Part shown: positions 1 to 10,587 of the stretch, one piece after another
How the letters are laid out: the number at the start of each line of letters is the position of its first letter
How positions within the stretch are numbered: the stretch's first letter is position 1
Source: Phialocephala subalpina
Taxonomy: Eukaryota > Ascomycota > Leotiomycetes > Helotiales > Mollisiaceae
Reading direction: 5' to 3'
Assembly: GCA_900073065.1 (NCBI GenBank)
Contig: FJOG01000018.1
Span: forward strand, 1,190,044-1,254,043
DNA: 64,000 nucleotides
Position numbers and translations under genes: made by a program
The notes under the pieces: model-generated
Told to the model about the DNA's origin: nothing
Databases searched by the model: none
Seen by the model: the letters and a program-made list of their open reading frames with translations, nothing else

Positions 1-1
1 T

Positions 2-682
2 TCTGCGGTATGTGATGGGATACCGGTGCTGTGGCAAAGTACAGATGTCCAGATACTGGCCTTGCTTGGGATCACTCCCACCTCCTCCTCTTCCTCGCCG
101 ACGACTTCGTCACCCCTCACAACTCCGACCTCAACGAGCTCTACCTCTTCGGCATCAACTCCTTCCGGATCTTCACTTTCAACAAGAGCAAAGGCAGCTA
201 TAGGTGTGACAATACCATTAGCGTTAATTGCTTTGATTGCAGGAATATTTGTCTTCTTCCGTCGACGCAACTCCCGATCGTCACACATCCATCACGAACT
301 CCCCGCATCAGCCGAAAGCGATTCAGGAAACTGGACACACTTGAGCTTCCTCAAGCACGGAAACAAACACAAAGAAAACGAGTTGGACTCAACTCGAGTC
401 TTTGAAGCAGATGCAGGGAACCAGATTGTTGAGATAGGGGACGGGAGGGACCATGTGTTTGAGATGCCTGATACTTCGAGTATTAGGGAGGGAAAGAAGG
501 ATACGAGGAAGAGGAAAGGATCAAGTGATGAGCTTGGGATTGAGCTGCAGAGGAGGAAGGAGATCAAAGGAGGAAACGATGTACATGATTTATCGACGCC
601 AGGGCAGGAACATTCGAGAGGAAACAGCGAGCTGGAGATTGATTCCACGAGGGAAAGTGCACCGCCGTCGTATACGATATGA
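2..682 (+). CDS. C-terminal part of a Ser/Thr-rich single-pass membrane protein (5' end outside window)
   Basis: The reading frame is open from base 2, so the protein is cut by the window edge; the first in-window ATG need not be the start. Visible from the N-terminal side: a short folded-looking piece, about 35 residues of Ser/Thr/Pro-rich stalk, one hydrophobic segment (AIGVTIPLALIALIAGIFVFF-like, coded near 200-262) followed at once by an RRR stop-transfer signal, then about 135 charged cytoplasmic residues ending in PPSYTI. This layout (extracellular head, glycosylated stalk, one TM, polar tail) is that of fungal wall-sensor or Mid2/WSC-like surface proteins, but the head domain is not in the window, so no family can be named. 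The frame and topology are clear; the function is not. Confidence 0.7.
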   Translation, partial: SAVCDGIPVLWQSTDVQILALLGITPTSSSSSPTTSSPLTTPTSTSSTSSASTPSGSSLSTRAKAAIGVTIPLALIALIAGIFVFFRRRNSRSSHIHHELPASAESDSGNWTHLSFLKHGNKHKENELDSTRVFEADAGNQIVEIGDGRDHVFEMPDTSSIREGKKDTRKRKGSSDELGIELQRRKEIKGGNDVHDLSTPGQEHSRGNSELEIDSTRESAPPSYTI

Positions 683-1261
683 TACCGCTTAAAAATTCTG
701 AATATTTTAATCTCCAACGAGTGCTTTTGCCAGAAGGATGACTCGTCGGATATCGAACAGTCATCTCGACGCCTGAGAACGTTGGGATGACTGTGCTCGA
801 CCTCAAGGATCAGGTGACGGTCCATCACGTGCTGTCGAGCTTCAAGGCCTTCTTCGTTGATTAGAAACGGAGGTGAATGGAAAGAGAGCAATGGAGCATG
901 AATATGTTCACAGAGAGACTTCAAACATAGCGTATTGACACAAGTCAGTTGATGCAAGAGCAGAAAATATTTGGGGAGAGAGCGAACGAAAGGGAAACCG
1001 AGCGAGTAAGTGGCCCCTGAGCTTACATAAATGCTCGCTTCTCTCCACCAACCCCACTACGCCTTCCGCTTGTCATTTTTTTTAAGGAAAATAGGGGTCT
1101 TGCGTCGAAAAAACTCGCTCGAGGTTACTTCTCGTGACTCATGTTCTTCATCTCTACTTCAAACGTTTCTTGGTACCTCGCTCCCATCCATGAACACCTT
1201 TCTTGATCGATCGAGGAAAGAATCTTCATCCCACTCTTGCAGCTCACTTCTCTAAAGAACC
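683..1261. other. Intergenic region upstream of the N-acetyltransferase gene
   Basis: No supported gene. It holds the 3' flank of the membrane-protein gene and the promoter/5' UTR of the gene starting at 1262, with a CT-rich stretch just upstream of the ATG (CTTCTCTAAAGAACCATGG) and a purine at -3. No other element seen. Confidence 0.5.
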
Positions 1262-2344
1262 ATGGAGCTCGAAATCAGCAAAAGAGGTTCGGCATATTCT
1301 TCCGAGCAAATCGCTCAATATGAAGAATATGTCAATCTCCCGCAGCAGTACCGACACTCCTCAAAGCCAGCACTCGACATCAACTATCTCACGGCGCTTC
1401 ATGTGCATCAAATCGCCTACGTTCCCTATGAAAACTTGGTGCTGCATTACTCGACCTCTCACGCGGTCTCTTTGAATCCTCAGGTCTTGTTCCAAAAGAT
1501 TGTTCGAGACAAGAGAGGAAGAGGTGGATATTGCATGGAAAACAGCATCTTCTTCAATCATGTGCTGAGAGGTCTTGGGTTCAAGGTTTACACCGTCGGA
1601 GTGAAGATCAGACCAAGAGTTGGCGGGGTACCCGGAGGTAATTACACTGGCTGGTACTGCACTCCCTGTCCTTCAAATATGATTACCCGAACCTAAATCC
1701 GAGATCAAATCAGGGTCCACATCGTCAACATCGTCACCCTCCCCTCTGGAGAGAAGTACCACCTCGACGTCGGCTTCGGAGGCGATGGGGCGACCCACCC
1801 TTTGCCATTGATCGATGGGCACGAGTCCATCAACCTTGGAACTCAAGTCGTGCGACTAATCCAGTCCCCGATCCCCTGCAACGTCGACCAGTCTCAAGAA
1901 TGGTGGGTGTATCAGTATCGGAATTCGCCAACCCAAGAATGGAACTCCTTCTATGCATTTGCGGAATTCGAGTTCACTGAAGCAGACTTTGGCGTTATGA
2001 ATTGGTGGACGAGTGCTAGCATGGATGAGGCGAACTTTCAGACGAGGAAGGTGTTGATTGTTAAGTTTTTGCTGGGAAAAGTAGGGGGTGAGGTGGAGAG
2101 GGGTGTAGATGTTGATGGGCAGGTAAACGGTGAGGGCAAGGGCAAGGAGGGGATTATGGGGAAGATTATGTTGATGAATGAGGAGGTGAAGAGAAATGAT
2201 GGAGGGAAGACGAAAGTCGTAGTTATCCTGAAGAGTGAGGAAGAGAGGGTGAAAGCTTTCAAAGAGCTATTTGATATTGAGTTGACGGAGGAGGAGATTC
2301 ATGGTGTGAAAGGAAGGATTGTAGAGCTGAAGAATGAGAGCTAA
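1262..2344 (+). CDS. Arylamine N-acetyltransferase (NAT family), two exons
   Basis: Predicted join 1262-1653, 1714-2344; 340 residues. The 60-bp intron has donor GTACTG, a CTAAA-type branch region and acceptor CAG, and removing it joins TGW to VHIVNIV in frame. The family transfers acetyl (or malonyl) groups from CoA to arylamines and arylhydroxylamines through a Cys-His-Asp triad in the cytosol. All three residues are visible: Cys91 in RGRGGYCMEN, His133 in VHIVNIV just after the splice, and Asp149 in YHLDVGFGG. Length is close to fungal NATs; residues about 235-285 form a polar, Gly/Lys-rich insertion. In Fusarium, homologues detoxify plant benzoxazolinones (known for the family); whether this copy does so is not shown by sequence. 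It appears intact. Confidence 0.92.
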
Positions 2345-3390
2345 GAGCCATTTGAAATATCGCTTCAGTTGAACGTATAATTAGACAGCAATAGATTTAG
2401 ACGTGCATACATAATCAATCACAAATGCAAGCGACTTTTCAGTAATGCAGCTGACCAGAGACCAATTTGGTTCGTTGTGAGGGGTGCCGCTTGTAGATCT
2501 CTTGCACTTTATTTGAAGTTCTAAAACTCCCAGTCTTGACTAGACATTCTTGGCCCAAAATTCAAGATCAATCGCTCGAAAACCGATGTTGGATTTATTT
2601 GACCTATTTTACTGCCACCAATGCATATTTCCACGAGCCTTGAAAAGAATTTTACTTCAAATCCACGCGTTCATATTATCAGAAATCTATGATATTGTGC
2701 TTAGGCTCAGGCTCTCATCAGCCGTGTTGAGCCCATTGGCTCCATCTGACAGTGTCAGAGAGTAAGTCCGTGGCGAAGCGTCGAGTAATGTCCCATCATT
2801 GGACCAGCGCCATCCATGTTGCAAATAACAGAAACTCCACCCCAAAATAATATGCCACGAAAAATAAAGAACTCAACGCCATGTGCCATCACATCCTCAA
2901 TTTCCCAGAACTTCAAGAGCTTTGGACTTACTCTGAGTCCCAATCATCGTACATGCCTTCCCATGCCTCCTTAGCCTGGGCCTCAGCTGTTGCGCAGCGT
3001 AACTCCTCCAATTTTTCTTTCCTCTTTCTGCAGCCTTACCTCGACCAAGTGGCGGACAATAGAAGAATGATCGAGGAAGGGAGTTATGGTATACAGCCTG
3101 GGCAAGGAACTGAGGAATTTACCAAGGGCTAGATCCCCAAAATTCATTTTACACCGAGTTCAGGAAATTCTGGCCAAGTTGTCAACAGGCTCGGCTTCAA
3201 TACCGGAATCGATACTATTAATTCTTAGCCTATTTTTTTTAATAAATTAAAAAATTAAAAAAAATTATAAATATTAGTAATGCGAATAATTTAAATTAAA
3301 AGAATATATAAAATAATTAAGTTTTATATAAATTTCTTAAAATTTTCGAAAATCGCGATTTTTTGATTTTCGTGTTCCTGATAAGCTTGT
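2345..3390. other. Intergenic region with an AT-rich block
   Basis: No supported gene. About 3225-3375 is almost pure A/T, with runs such as TTTTTTTTAATAAATTAAA, unlike the roughly 45-50% GC of the flanks. Such blocks are typical of RIP-mutated transposon remains or AT-rich isochore fragments in ascomycetes (inference). It adjoins the inverted repeat at 3391-3473 and the first 2EXR relic. Confidence 0.5.
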
Positions 3391-3473
3391 CGCTAAATTT
3401 TTAGCGTATACTCCCTAAATTTCAGGTAGTTAATCGCTAACTTTATAGGGAATATACCCCTAAAAATATAGCG
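3391..3473. repeat. Imperfect 30-bp inverted repeat (hairpin)
   Basis: The left arm at 3391-3419 begins CGCTAAATTTTTAGCG. The right arm at 3444-3473, read on the minus strand, begins CGCTATATTTTTAGGGG. Both continue TATA.TCCCTA.A, with about 24 bases between the arms. It lies next to the AT-rich block, and is probably a remnant of a mobile element; no element body or target duplication was identified. Confidence 0.6.
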
Positions 3474-4180
3474 ATAAGGAATCGATTCCGAGATCTTGGT
3501 ATCGAAGCCAAGCCTGGTTTTCAATCTTGTCTTTACGGATCTTGGCATTTGTTGTCTTGAGCTTTGCCATATTGATAAAGCAAGACCTTCTACCACTCAT
3601 CTTTCGACAAGGACCCGAATGTGCAGCTGGTCCAACATATCCCTTACAGCGATTGTGAGGAAAGACGTGCAAGACGTGGACAGTTTTCAAAGACAGAAAG
3701 AGCAGAATTGGTGGATGGTTTTGGGTATTTGACAGATTTTCATGCCAAAAGTCTTCAGCAACCGATAAGTCTTTACTTGGTCCTTGTTTGGCATCTTCTG
3801 AAATGTAGCGATAACTTGAGATTGAAATGAGGCTCTTGGGCGACCTTCTGAGACCCGTAGATGAAGAATGTCCATCTCTGGGTTGAAGTAAGCGGCTTTG
3901 CCGCATTGCTCATGGTCGAACATCATCGTGTAGAGCCTGCGACATTCTTTTTGTGCCTCTTGGTTGGCCTCAACTGTTGTAGGCAGCTTCAGAAAGACGA
4001 AGTCATACTGAGTAGACCTAGAGTTTTTGATGAAACGCATTTCAATGACCCGGGTGTAGAGGGACATTTCTAGATCTTGAGTCGAGGAGACTCAAGGTTG
4101 TTGGAAAGGAAGAGGTTGTTGAAAGAAGGCAGTGGTTGGGAATGAAGAAAGGAAGGAAGGTGAAGTGGTTGGGTAAGTTA
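3460..4180 (-). pseudogene. Degenerate 2EXR-domain gene
   Basis: Minus-strand similarity to the intact neighbour at 4744-5850. Visible pieces are TRVIEMRF, STQYDF, ECRRLY..MFDHEQC, AYFNPEMD.LHLR and MPNKDQV, matching the neighbour's HRTIEMRF, STQYDL, YNLLFGHKKQC, VYFNPEID and MPNKEDV. The expected N-terminal core (a degenerate ...LESPRLKI) lies upstream in another frame and ends at TAG where the family has Trp (IW). The tail with HSGPCRK....SCF lies in a third frame. At least two frameshifts and one stop therefore break it. The 2EXR domain is a fungal domain of unknown function. Confidence 0.75.
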
Positions 4181-4743
4181 GTTGTAATTTCAGCAGGAAA
4201 ATCAAGCTCGGCAAGTCCTGGGACAATCCGAACCTGAGAGTCTCTCTATTGTAGGTATCCGGATCAGGAATAATGACATCAGGGGACCAAAAGATCTGTG
4301 CCCCTCGAAAGATATTTTATGGAGCTGTATCCTTATCAAAAGAGGTAAAGAAGTGTGATTGTGATTGGAAGGATTCTGCGGAGTGGCGAAGGAAGTCGGC
4401 CAGGATCTTTGTGAGCGATGTTATTTATGCTTGAAACTGCTCCTGCCTACCACTTCAATTTTACTCCCAAATTTATCGAGTCGTCATAATGCTCTGGGGA
4501 ACGTGAATTGGAGGTTGGGGTCTATGTTTTGCTTTATCACTATTGACATACTGCTATTGATGTGTGTGACCAAGAGCGCAGTCAGCTCTAGAGCAAGCCT
4601 AGCCCTGCTGATGCTGATTTAATGGAAAGATCACCAACCCTCCGCCGCAAGATACTGCTCCGAGAAAAAAATTCCGTACACGTAGCATAATAGCACTACA
4701 GTCCCTTGTTTTGGGGAGTTTCCTCGGAGCCTCATTCCTCCCA

Positions 4744-5850
4744 TCAATCGTCGTCCTCCAAGTTGTTCTCCTCGTTATCCTTAACCTCACTCTCGGGCTT
4801 TGATTGTCCAACCCCCTCGCCGGACATCGTAACTCCTTGAGGTGCAGCTAACGTCTTCGCGGCTTCCGCATCTCTCTTTGCCTTCGCTCTGCCAAGTCCA
4901 AGAGGAGGACAATGGGAAGTTTGCACATTCTTGACGCATAGACCGGCGTGAATGACAGCAGGTTGTTTCCAATCGATATTACCCCAAAAACCTCCCTTAT
5001 GTCGCTTAAGAAACGCTCTGATTACACGACGTGAACCTTTTCTTTGCTTATCACCATATTCTGTATCAGGTTCAGTGTCGTGGCTTCCGAGCTTAGTGAA
5101 CTGAGCATCGCGAAGTGGTGTAAAGCAAGATCCGCCAGTATTTGACTTCTTGCAGCGTCCCGTATGCTTTGCCTGTCCATATCCTACTCCTGTGTGATAT
5201 AAATCCCGCTCAGTTATGGCAAAGCAGACCCGTAATTGCTCGAGGTTCGGAAAGAGGAACAAGAAAGGCCGAACTTCTCCCTCGCTATTGGCCCAATCTA
5301 GCCACTCTCTCTTGATAGATAGATGTCTGACATCCTCCTTATTTGGCATGAGTTGCAATGTAGCAGCCACCTGCTTTGGATGCATACCTCCCCACTTCAA
5401 ATCTCGGAGATGGAGTCGATCGATCTCTGGATTGAAATAGACTGGTTGCCTGCACTGCTTCTTATGGCCGAACAGGAGATTGTAAGATCTGAGACCTTCG
5501 ATACGCGACTCTTGGTGAACATGAAGAACTGCTGGGACCCTCGAGAATACTAAATCATACTGTGTAGAGCGGCAATTATTGGCGAAGCGCATCTCGATAG
5601 TTCGGTGTTCAGGGCTCAGGTTCCATATTTTGAAACGAAGCTCGATAGGAAGTTTCGAGAACAGCGCAAATTTTTTGAGTCTCCTAGGAGTTATCGGACA
5701 TCGGGAAGCGTTATGCGCACCGATAGCAGCAGTATCGGTGGAGTCCGCATTCGGTACATCCATTGAAGGGGACTTCGACCCCTCGGGGTGCTCAACAGGT
5801 TCGTGCTCGAGGACGGATGAGGATCCTTTTCGGTCGATTTGATGGTCCAT
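4744..5850 (-). CDS. 2EXR-domain protein (intact paralogue 1)
   Basis: A single exon of 368 residues from the ATG at 5850; the frame extends to an ATG at 6057, but the extra 69 residues lack family resemblance and I prefer 5850. Residues about 61-160 carry the 2EXR hallmark: FALFSKLPIELRFKIW, then RTIEMRF, STQYDL, PVYFNPEID.LHL and a Leu-rich MPNKEDVRHLSI segment. A conserved HTGRCKK....GGSCF pair of cysteines follows around residues 245-260, shared with the neighbours. The tail is highly acidic (DNEENNLEDDD). The domain is widespread in Pezizomycotina, often in many paralogues, and its biochemical role is unknown. The gene is flanked by broken copies of itself, so it is part of a local expansion. 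Confidence 0.8.
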   Translation of the reverse strand: MDHQIDRKGSSSVLEHEPVEHPEGSKSPSMDVPNADSTDTAAIGAHNASRCPITPRRLKKFALFSKLPIELRFKIWNLSPEHRTIEMRFANNCRSTQYDLVFSRVPAVLHVHQESRIEGLRSYNLLFGHKKQCRQPVYFNPEIDRLHLRDLKWGGMHPKQVAATLQLMPNKEDVRHLSIKREWLDWANSEGEVRPFLFLFPNLEQLRVCFAITERDLYHTGVGYGQAKHTGRCKKSNTGGSCFTPLRDAQFTKLGSHDTEPDTEYGDKQRKGSRRVIRAFLKRHKGGFWGNIDWKQPAVIHAGLCVKNVQTSHCPPLGLGRAKAKRDAEAAKTLAAPQGVTMSGEGVGQSKPESEVKDNEENNLEDDD

Positions 5851-6057
5851 TGTCCTAGATAGGATCGGTACTTGTATTGTGTGGAGAAGTGGCGGGTTCT
5901 CGAAGGTGGAAAGATTGCGCGTCACGTAGGCGAGTGGAAGACACTGTAGGAGGAGGTTAGCTGTGTCTGCGCGTATGTCTATGCGGAAAACAAATGTGTT
6001 AGGTAGACGAACATCGAAGATCTGGAAGACTCTCGAAAGGGACGCAAGCTTTGTCAA

Positions 6058-6574
6058 AGATCAGAAATTCTCGAGGTCGAAGTCCGAGAGATGTCTGGAA
6101 ATTTGGAAATCTCAAAGCAGGTGAGGTCGCACTCTCGCTTCGACGAAGACGGCAGGGAACGAGCCGAACGACTAGCGTTCAGCGGATGTGGAAGCCGCGC
6201 ATCATCTTCCAGCGTAGTCAGGCACCTACCGATAAGTAAGGTTTTGTAAGGCATCAAAGAGTTCTGATTCACATCCCACATCATGTTTCAATAATATAAG
6301 GCGGAAATTTAATTGCTTCCGTCCTATTGATCTTCTTAGCCGTTAAACACCGCCGATTCACGTGAAAACTGTCATCAAGCAGCAGTTGTAGCATCATATG
6401 GCCGATATAAGAGTGTCTCAGGTTTCAGTTGCAGAAAATATTTAGGTAGTATGCAAGAATCCGTCAGACTTGCTGTGGCACAGACATGTTGGCTACTAAG
6501 CTCATTTTGCCCTTCTTTGCTGGATGTTCCTACATATACCCAACAACATCGTTCTCGTCTTTCCACGGGTTTAT
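6058..6574. other. Intergenic region between 2EXR loci
   Basis: Contains the probable promoter of the 2EXR gene to its left (minus strand) and the 3' flank of the relic to its right. I see no independent gene or repeat. Confidence 0.4.
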
Positions 6575-7450
6575 CTCAATCCTCGTCGTCGTAGTCTTCT
6601 TCAGTATATTTCAAATCTCCGTCGGGATCTGTCCATGGACAGAATTCGTTCTTATTCTTCCACCGCCCGATACACATATACTTAAATTCGAAGACCGGTT
6701 CGCGCCAGTCATTGGTGTCCTCGATGGTATCCTCCTTGTTCTCATCCTTTCCGATGTCATCATTATCGATCACATTCGTGTTCCACTTTCCACCTCTAAC
6801 GTCCTTAAGGAACTCCGAGATCTTAGGCTGATTCTCTGTGGTCGGGCGCTCGGGGAAGGGCCAAATGCATTGGGTTGAGATGTTTCAACCTTGTCGAATG
6901 CCGGGAAGCAATGTCTGCAACCTTCCCCCTGAATACGCTGACATAGACCTTCATGATGGCCAAGGTAGCCGCGGCTGTGCGCCGTTTGTACCAAGTCGGG
7001 ATAAATTTGGTTCGAGATGAGGACTGTTTCTAAATGAGTGAAATGCAAGATTGATGGTCTGGGATTGTCACAAATCGGTGTAAACTAGTAAGTCCAGAAC
7101 GATGGGCAGACTGACAGCTTCTTGAGCTGGTCTTTGTTTGGTAGATGCTCCAAGAGTCTGGCAAATTGATATTCTGTAGCCTTTCCGAACTGCAAGGTAT
7201 CAATCTCGGCATTGAAGTAAGTTGGCTTATGGTAGTATTTGTCAACAAATAGTGTCTTGTAATGCCTCAAGCACTCCTCGCGGGAGAGTCTGTTGATCTG
7301 GAGAGCTATTGGTAGAGACGAAAATAGGTCATATTGTTTCGAAGTACCTTGCACAGAAAATCGTAGATCCACTTACCGAGTCTGGAAGTTTGTCCTCCAG
7401 ATCATGAGCCGGAGCTCAAAAGGTAACTTCTCAAATAGTAGAAATTAGGG
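6575..7450 (-). pseudogene. Degenerate 2EXR-domain gene
   Basis: Read on the minus strand from about 7450, the frame gives FLLFEKLPFELRLMIW, the 2EXR signature, but it is preceded immediately by TAA, and a second TAA sits at 7373-7375 between QTR and VDLRF. It continues with SKQYDL, SREECLRHYKTLF, PTYFNAEID.LQF, LPNKDQLKKLSV, then (other frames) GHHEGLCQR....CRHCF and a C-terminal NEFCPWTDPDGD that resembles HQFCPWVGPAYW near the end of the gene at 8741. The second stop lies in CGGTAAGTGG, which resembles a splice donor, but contiguous homology across it argues against an intron. Broken copy. Confidence 0.72.
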
Positions 7451-8740
7451 CTTGGGTTGACCGACGCGCCTCGATGAAGTAGTGTTCATGTTGTCGTTGG
7501 CACCTTCGTTGGCAGTAGTCTTGGATTCCTCTGTGTTCTTTGATGAAGTGCCCGCCTTGGCTGAGTCGTCATCCCTGCGCTCTGGGATTCGAAGTCCATC
7601 ACCAGCTCTGGACATTGAATCCTTTGCCTTGCTTGTGCTCCGCGCGACTGTCTTCTGCGTTTAGCAATGTCGGTCAGAACACTTTGAAAATTACTGCGAC
7701 AGTATTACCATCATATGGGATCGACGTTGACAAGTTTTGGTGGAAGAAATAAAAGCGTGAGGTTGGGAAAGTTGATGGATAGAGGAGTCACGAAATACTC
7801 AGTTACTGGTCTATTATAAGACGAAACTTGGTATAAACGAGACAGTAGCAAGATGCAGGACATCTAGAGAAAGAGCACGTGCTCGCTGAGTAACGTATCT
7901 TCGGGGCAATAAAAGGGGAGAAGATCGAGGATTTGTTTCCCAGGACAACAATATTTTGTAATATGCATTTTAAATCTCAACTCGGATACATTTTGAATGA
8001 TAATTTGTGCGTTTTATGCCAGTCTAAGGGAAAAAAGAAGAAGAAAAAGAGCAAATGCTTAATTGCAGTTGTTGCGCAGCAGTCTATCATGGGTGGTGCA
8101 ATGTCTTGTAGCCCCGCAGAAGATGGACCTTGTAATCGAAAGAGGATGTTTGATAACTATGGTCTGCAGATATTTTTGAAGTTGAGGCCTTCCAGTGCAT
8201 GCCATTTAAATCAATTGCTAGCAAATGCTTGCTGTGATTGCTTCAGACAAACAAAGAAGGGCATCATGTGGTGCTTTTCTTGCGGCGTGACCCAGCTGCC
8301 GTTTTGGAAGGGAAGTCCTGCAGAAGTTCGGCAAACATTGTGGTCTGAAACTAAACTTCAGCTAAATTACCCATGAAGCACTAGCTTCATAGCATATGGC
8401 CATTTGAAACATTTACAAAAAATGATGAAATAGTTGTGTATATATTCTGAGATGATGGAAAAAGAGCCACCGGGGCACTTCTAGTTGTTTTCGTGTTGCT
8501 TTATTTCTGATTGTCTATGAAAGAAGGCTGCGGGTCCTTGACGGCACCTTTGATCAAATGTCAAATGATCTGAACCCCAAAGCAAATCCATCGCATGCAA
8601 CACATTTTGCAGAAATTCTCGTGCTTTAGGTATTTTCGCTCATTCTTCAGCTCCCCTGGTTCCTCCCTTTAGAGTGTCCAAGTTTGCAGTAGATCAGCAT
8701 CCATTAGCCTTGCCAGGTACTCCACGAAGCGAATGCCATT
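7451..8740. other. Intergenic region, no supported gene
   Basis: A 147-codon ATG frame at 7933-8376 (+) has an A-rich KGKKKKKKSK stretch, no recognisable domain and unlikely composition; I do not call it a gene. 7451-7680 probably contains the decayed N-terminal linker of the neighbouring 2EXR relic. The rest is the 3' flank of the gene at 8741. Confidence 0.4.
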
Positions 8741-10587
8741 TTATTGGTAGAAGACTGAATCGTCGAGATCAGCCAGGTGCTCAAAGCCGCAGCAGTGGTT
8801 GATATCACCGGCCTCCCAGTAAGCTGGACCAACCCAGGGGCAGAATTGATGGCGTTGGCGCTGGGTCTTGTGAGCAAATCTGCACGTAAAGTCTGGCACC
8901 TTTCGCTCGACGATGTCAATCTCCAGGTTTTCAACTTCCATGGATCCACTGGTATTGGAGTCGCCTTCAGGTTTGATCACTGCGTGCTTGTCCAGTTCCT
9001 TCAACTCTTCCAAATGCTTATCCTCTAGCAACTTCTTGGCATGTTCTGACTGTCTAGCCTGTGCCAGTTGGTTGGCTTCCATAAGTCTCTTCTTTTCCTC
9101 GGCCATGTACCAGCGACCGTATCTTGCAACTCCGCCTAGTGTGTGCTGAATGGGATCTTCAAGACCTCGCCAATGGCCATTGGTGCATGCATCCCGTAAT
9201 TTGACTGTGTCAGCAAGTGGATAACAGAATCTGCTACCTGGCTCATAAGTACAGTCATTGGTGGTAGTACCAGGGTGGACATTATACCAGCCATTGCCTC
9301 CTGTCTCGTTCTCAACTCGGTGTAAGAACTCGACATGTTCCAAGCCGCGGAAGAATGACAACAGTGGGGCTAATTTCTGTCCTGGGACTTCGCTGTTCAC
9401 ACTCTCCACCCATATGTTTGTTGACTCCATCCAATCAATGAAAATAGACAGCTTCTTGATTGAGTCGGTCCAATTGAATGAGAGCTGCTTGATGGTGTTG
9501 AATACTTGGATGCAGTCCCACGATCGAGGAACGTGGAGAAAGTCGACGTCGCGGTTGAAGTAGACCTGATTTTGGCATTTTTCATGATCGAAGATTTGCT
9601 TGTATGGTGCATACTTGCTTTCAAGGAGGTCGTGTCGAGTTTGGTGGGTGTAATGTGTAAAGGTGGGGAAGTCTCTGCAGTGGAGGAGGAATTGAGTATG
9701 ACTTGGGTTTGAAGGATCTTCGTTCCTAGAGAAATGCACCTCGATAGTTCGCTGCTCCACAACTGTCTTTAAGACAATGATTCGGAGCTCGATGGGAAGC
9801 TTCTCAAAGTCCGATTGCCAACTGAATCTCTGAAGTGGCTCGATTCCAAAGAAGAACTCTTGAACCTCCACGGTATCGCTCCTACGACGTCCTCTATGCA
9901 GCAGAGCAGCCCATGTAGTGCCGAAGGTGCTTGGTAGAAAACCAATGCCGCGAAGGACCAATCTAGCCAGGAACAATCTAGGGTATACAGCTAGGAATAC
10001 GATCATATCCGACGGCTCATTACCTAATGTATTATCTTCGGATTCGACAAGGCCCAGTTGGGATGCGAGAGCAGCAATTGTTTTTGGAGAAGGGTTTGGT
10101 CCGCACAAGTATTTGTAGGTCGAGACGTTGGTACCACAGGTCTTGATGAGCTCCAGAACCTCTCCCAGTTGCTCAAGGGGATTTCCGACATCAGAGGTGT
10201 GAGGTTGTTCCAGGCCATTATGGAGTTCGGAAGACTGCGATTGTGAGGTTGAGATGTTCGCATCACCAATAGTAGAGTCCTACAAATGTCAGCTGCGTCT
10301 GAGAAACTTTACACGATGCTTGTTCACCTTATGGGCCGCTACTGGGACAGCATTAGCGGAAGAACCAAGCTCTGGATTACCTAGCTCGAGTTGTTCTTGG
10401 TGATTGGAGGGGCTGGTGTTTTGCATTTCTCGAGAGGGGAGGGTGTTGTCCTGTGCGCCGCTGAGTGGTGTCTTTAAAGATCAGTCATGCCCAAGTAGGA
10501 ACAGGTTAGATAACTTACCAAGTAGGGTCCAACATAACCTAGCCCATGGATGCGGAGCATATTGCTATTCAGTTGAGCAGGAGCCAT
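8741..10587 (-). CDS. 2EXR-domain protein (intact paralogue 2), three exons
   Basis: Predicted join, minus strand: 10587-10519, 10471-10328, 10279-8741; 583 residues. Intron 1 (47 bp) has donor GTAAGT and acceptor AAAG; intron 2 (48 bp) has donor GTGAAC, branch GCTGAC and acceptor TGTAG. Both splice in phase 0, giving one open frame from MAPAQLNSN. The 2EXR domain occupies about residues 229-330: FEKLPIELRIIVL, RTIEVHF, TQFLL, YKQIFDHEKC, QVYFNRDVDFLHV. A CTYEPGSRFCYPLAD cysteine pair follows, then a charged Lys/Glu-rich probable coiled coil (about residues 440-500), then a Cys-rich tail with HQFCPWVGPAYW and HCCGFEHL. The N-terminal 200 residues are polar and unassigned. Function unknown; the longest member of the local family. 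Confidence 0.78.

Noticed and set aside
4744..6057. Longer 437-residue version of the 2EXR protein
   Set aside because: The first 69 residues have no family resemblance, and a good ATG lies at 5850; kept only as an alternative.
7933..8376. 147-codon frame with several cysteines
   Set aside because: Lysine run from an A-rich tract, no domain, no paralogue in the window, low-complexity codons; likely chance.
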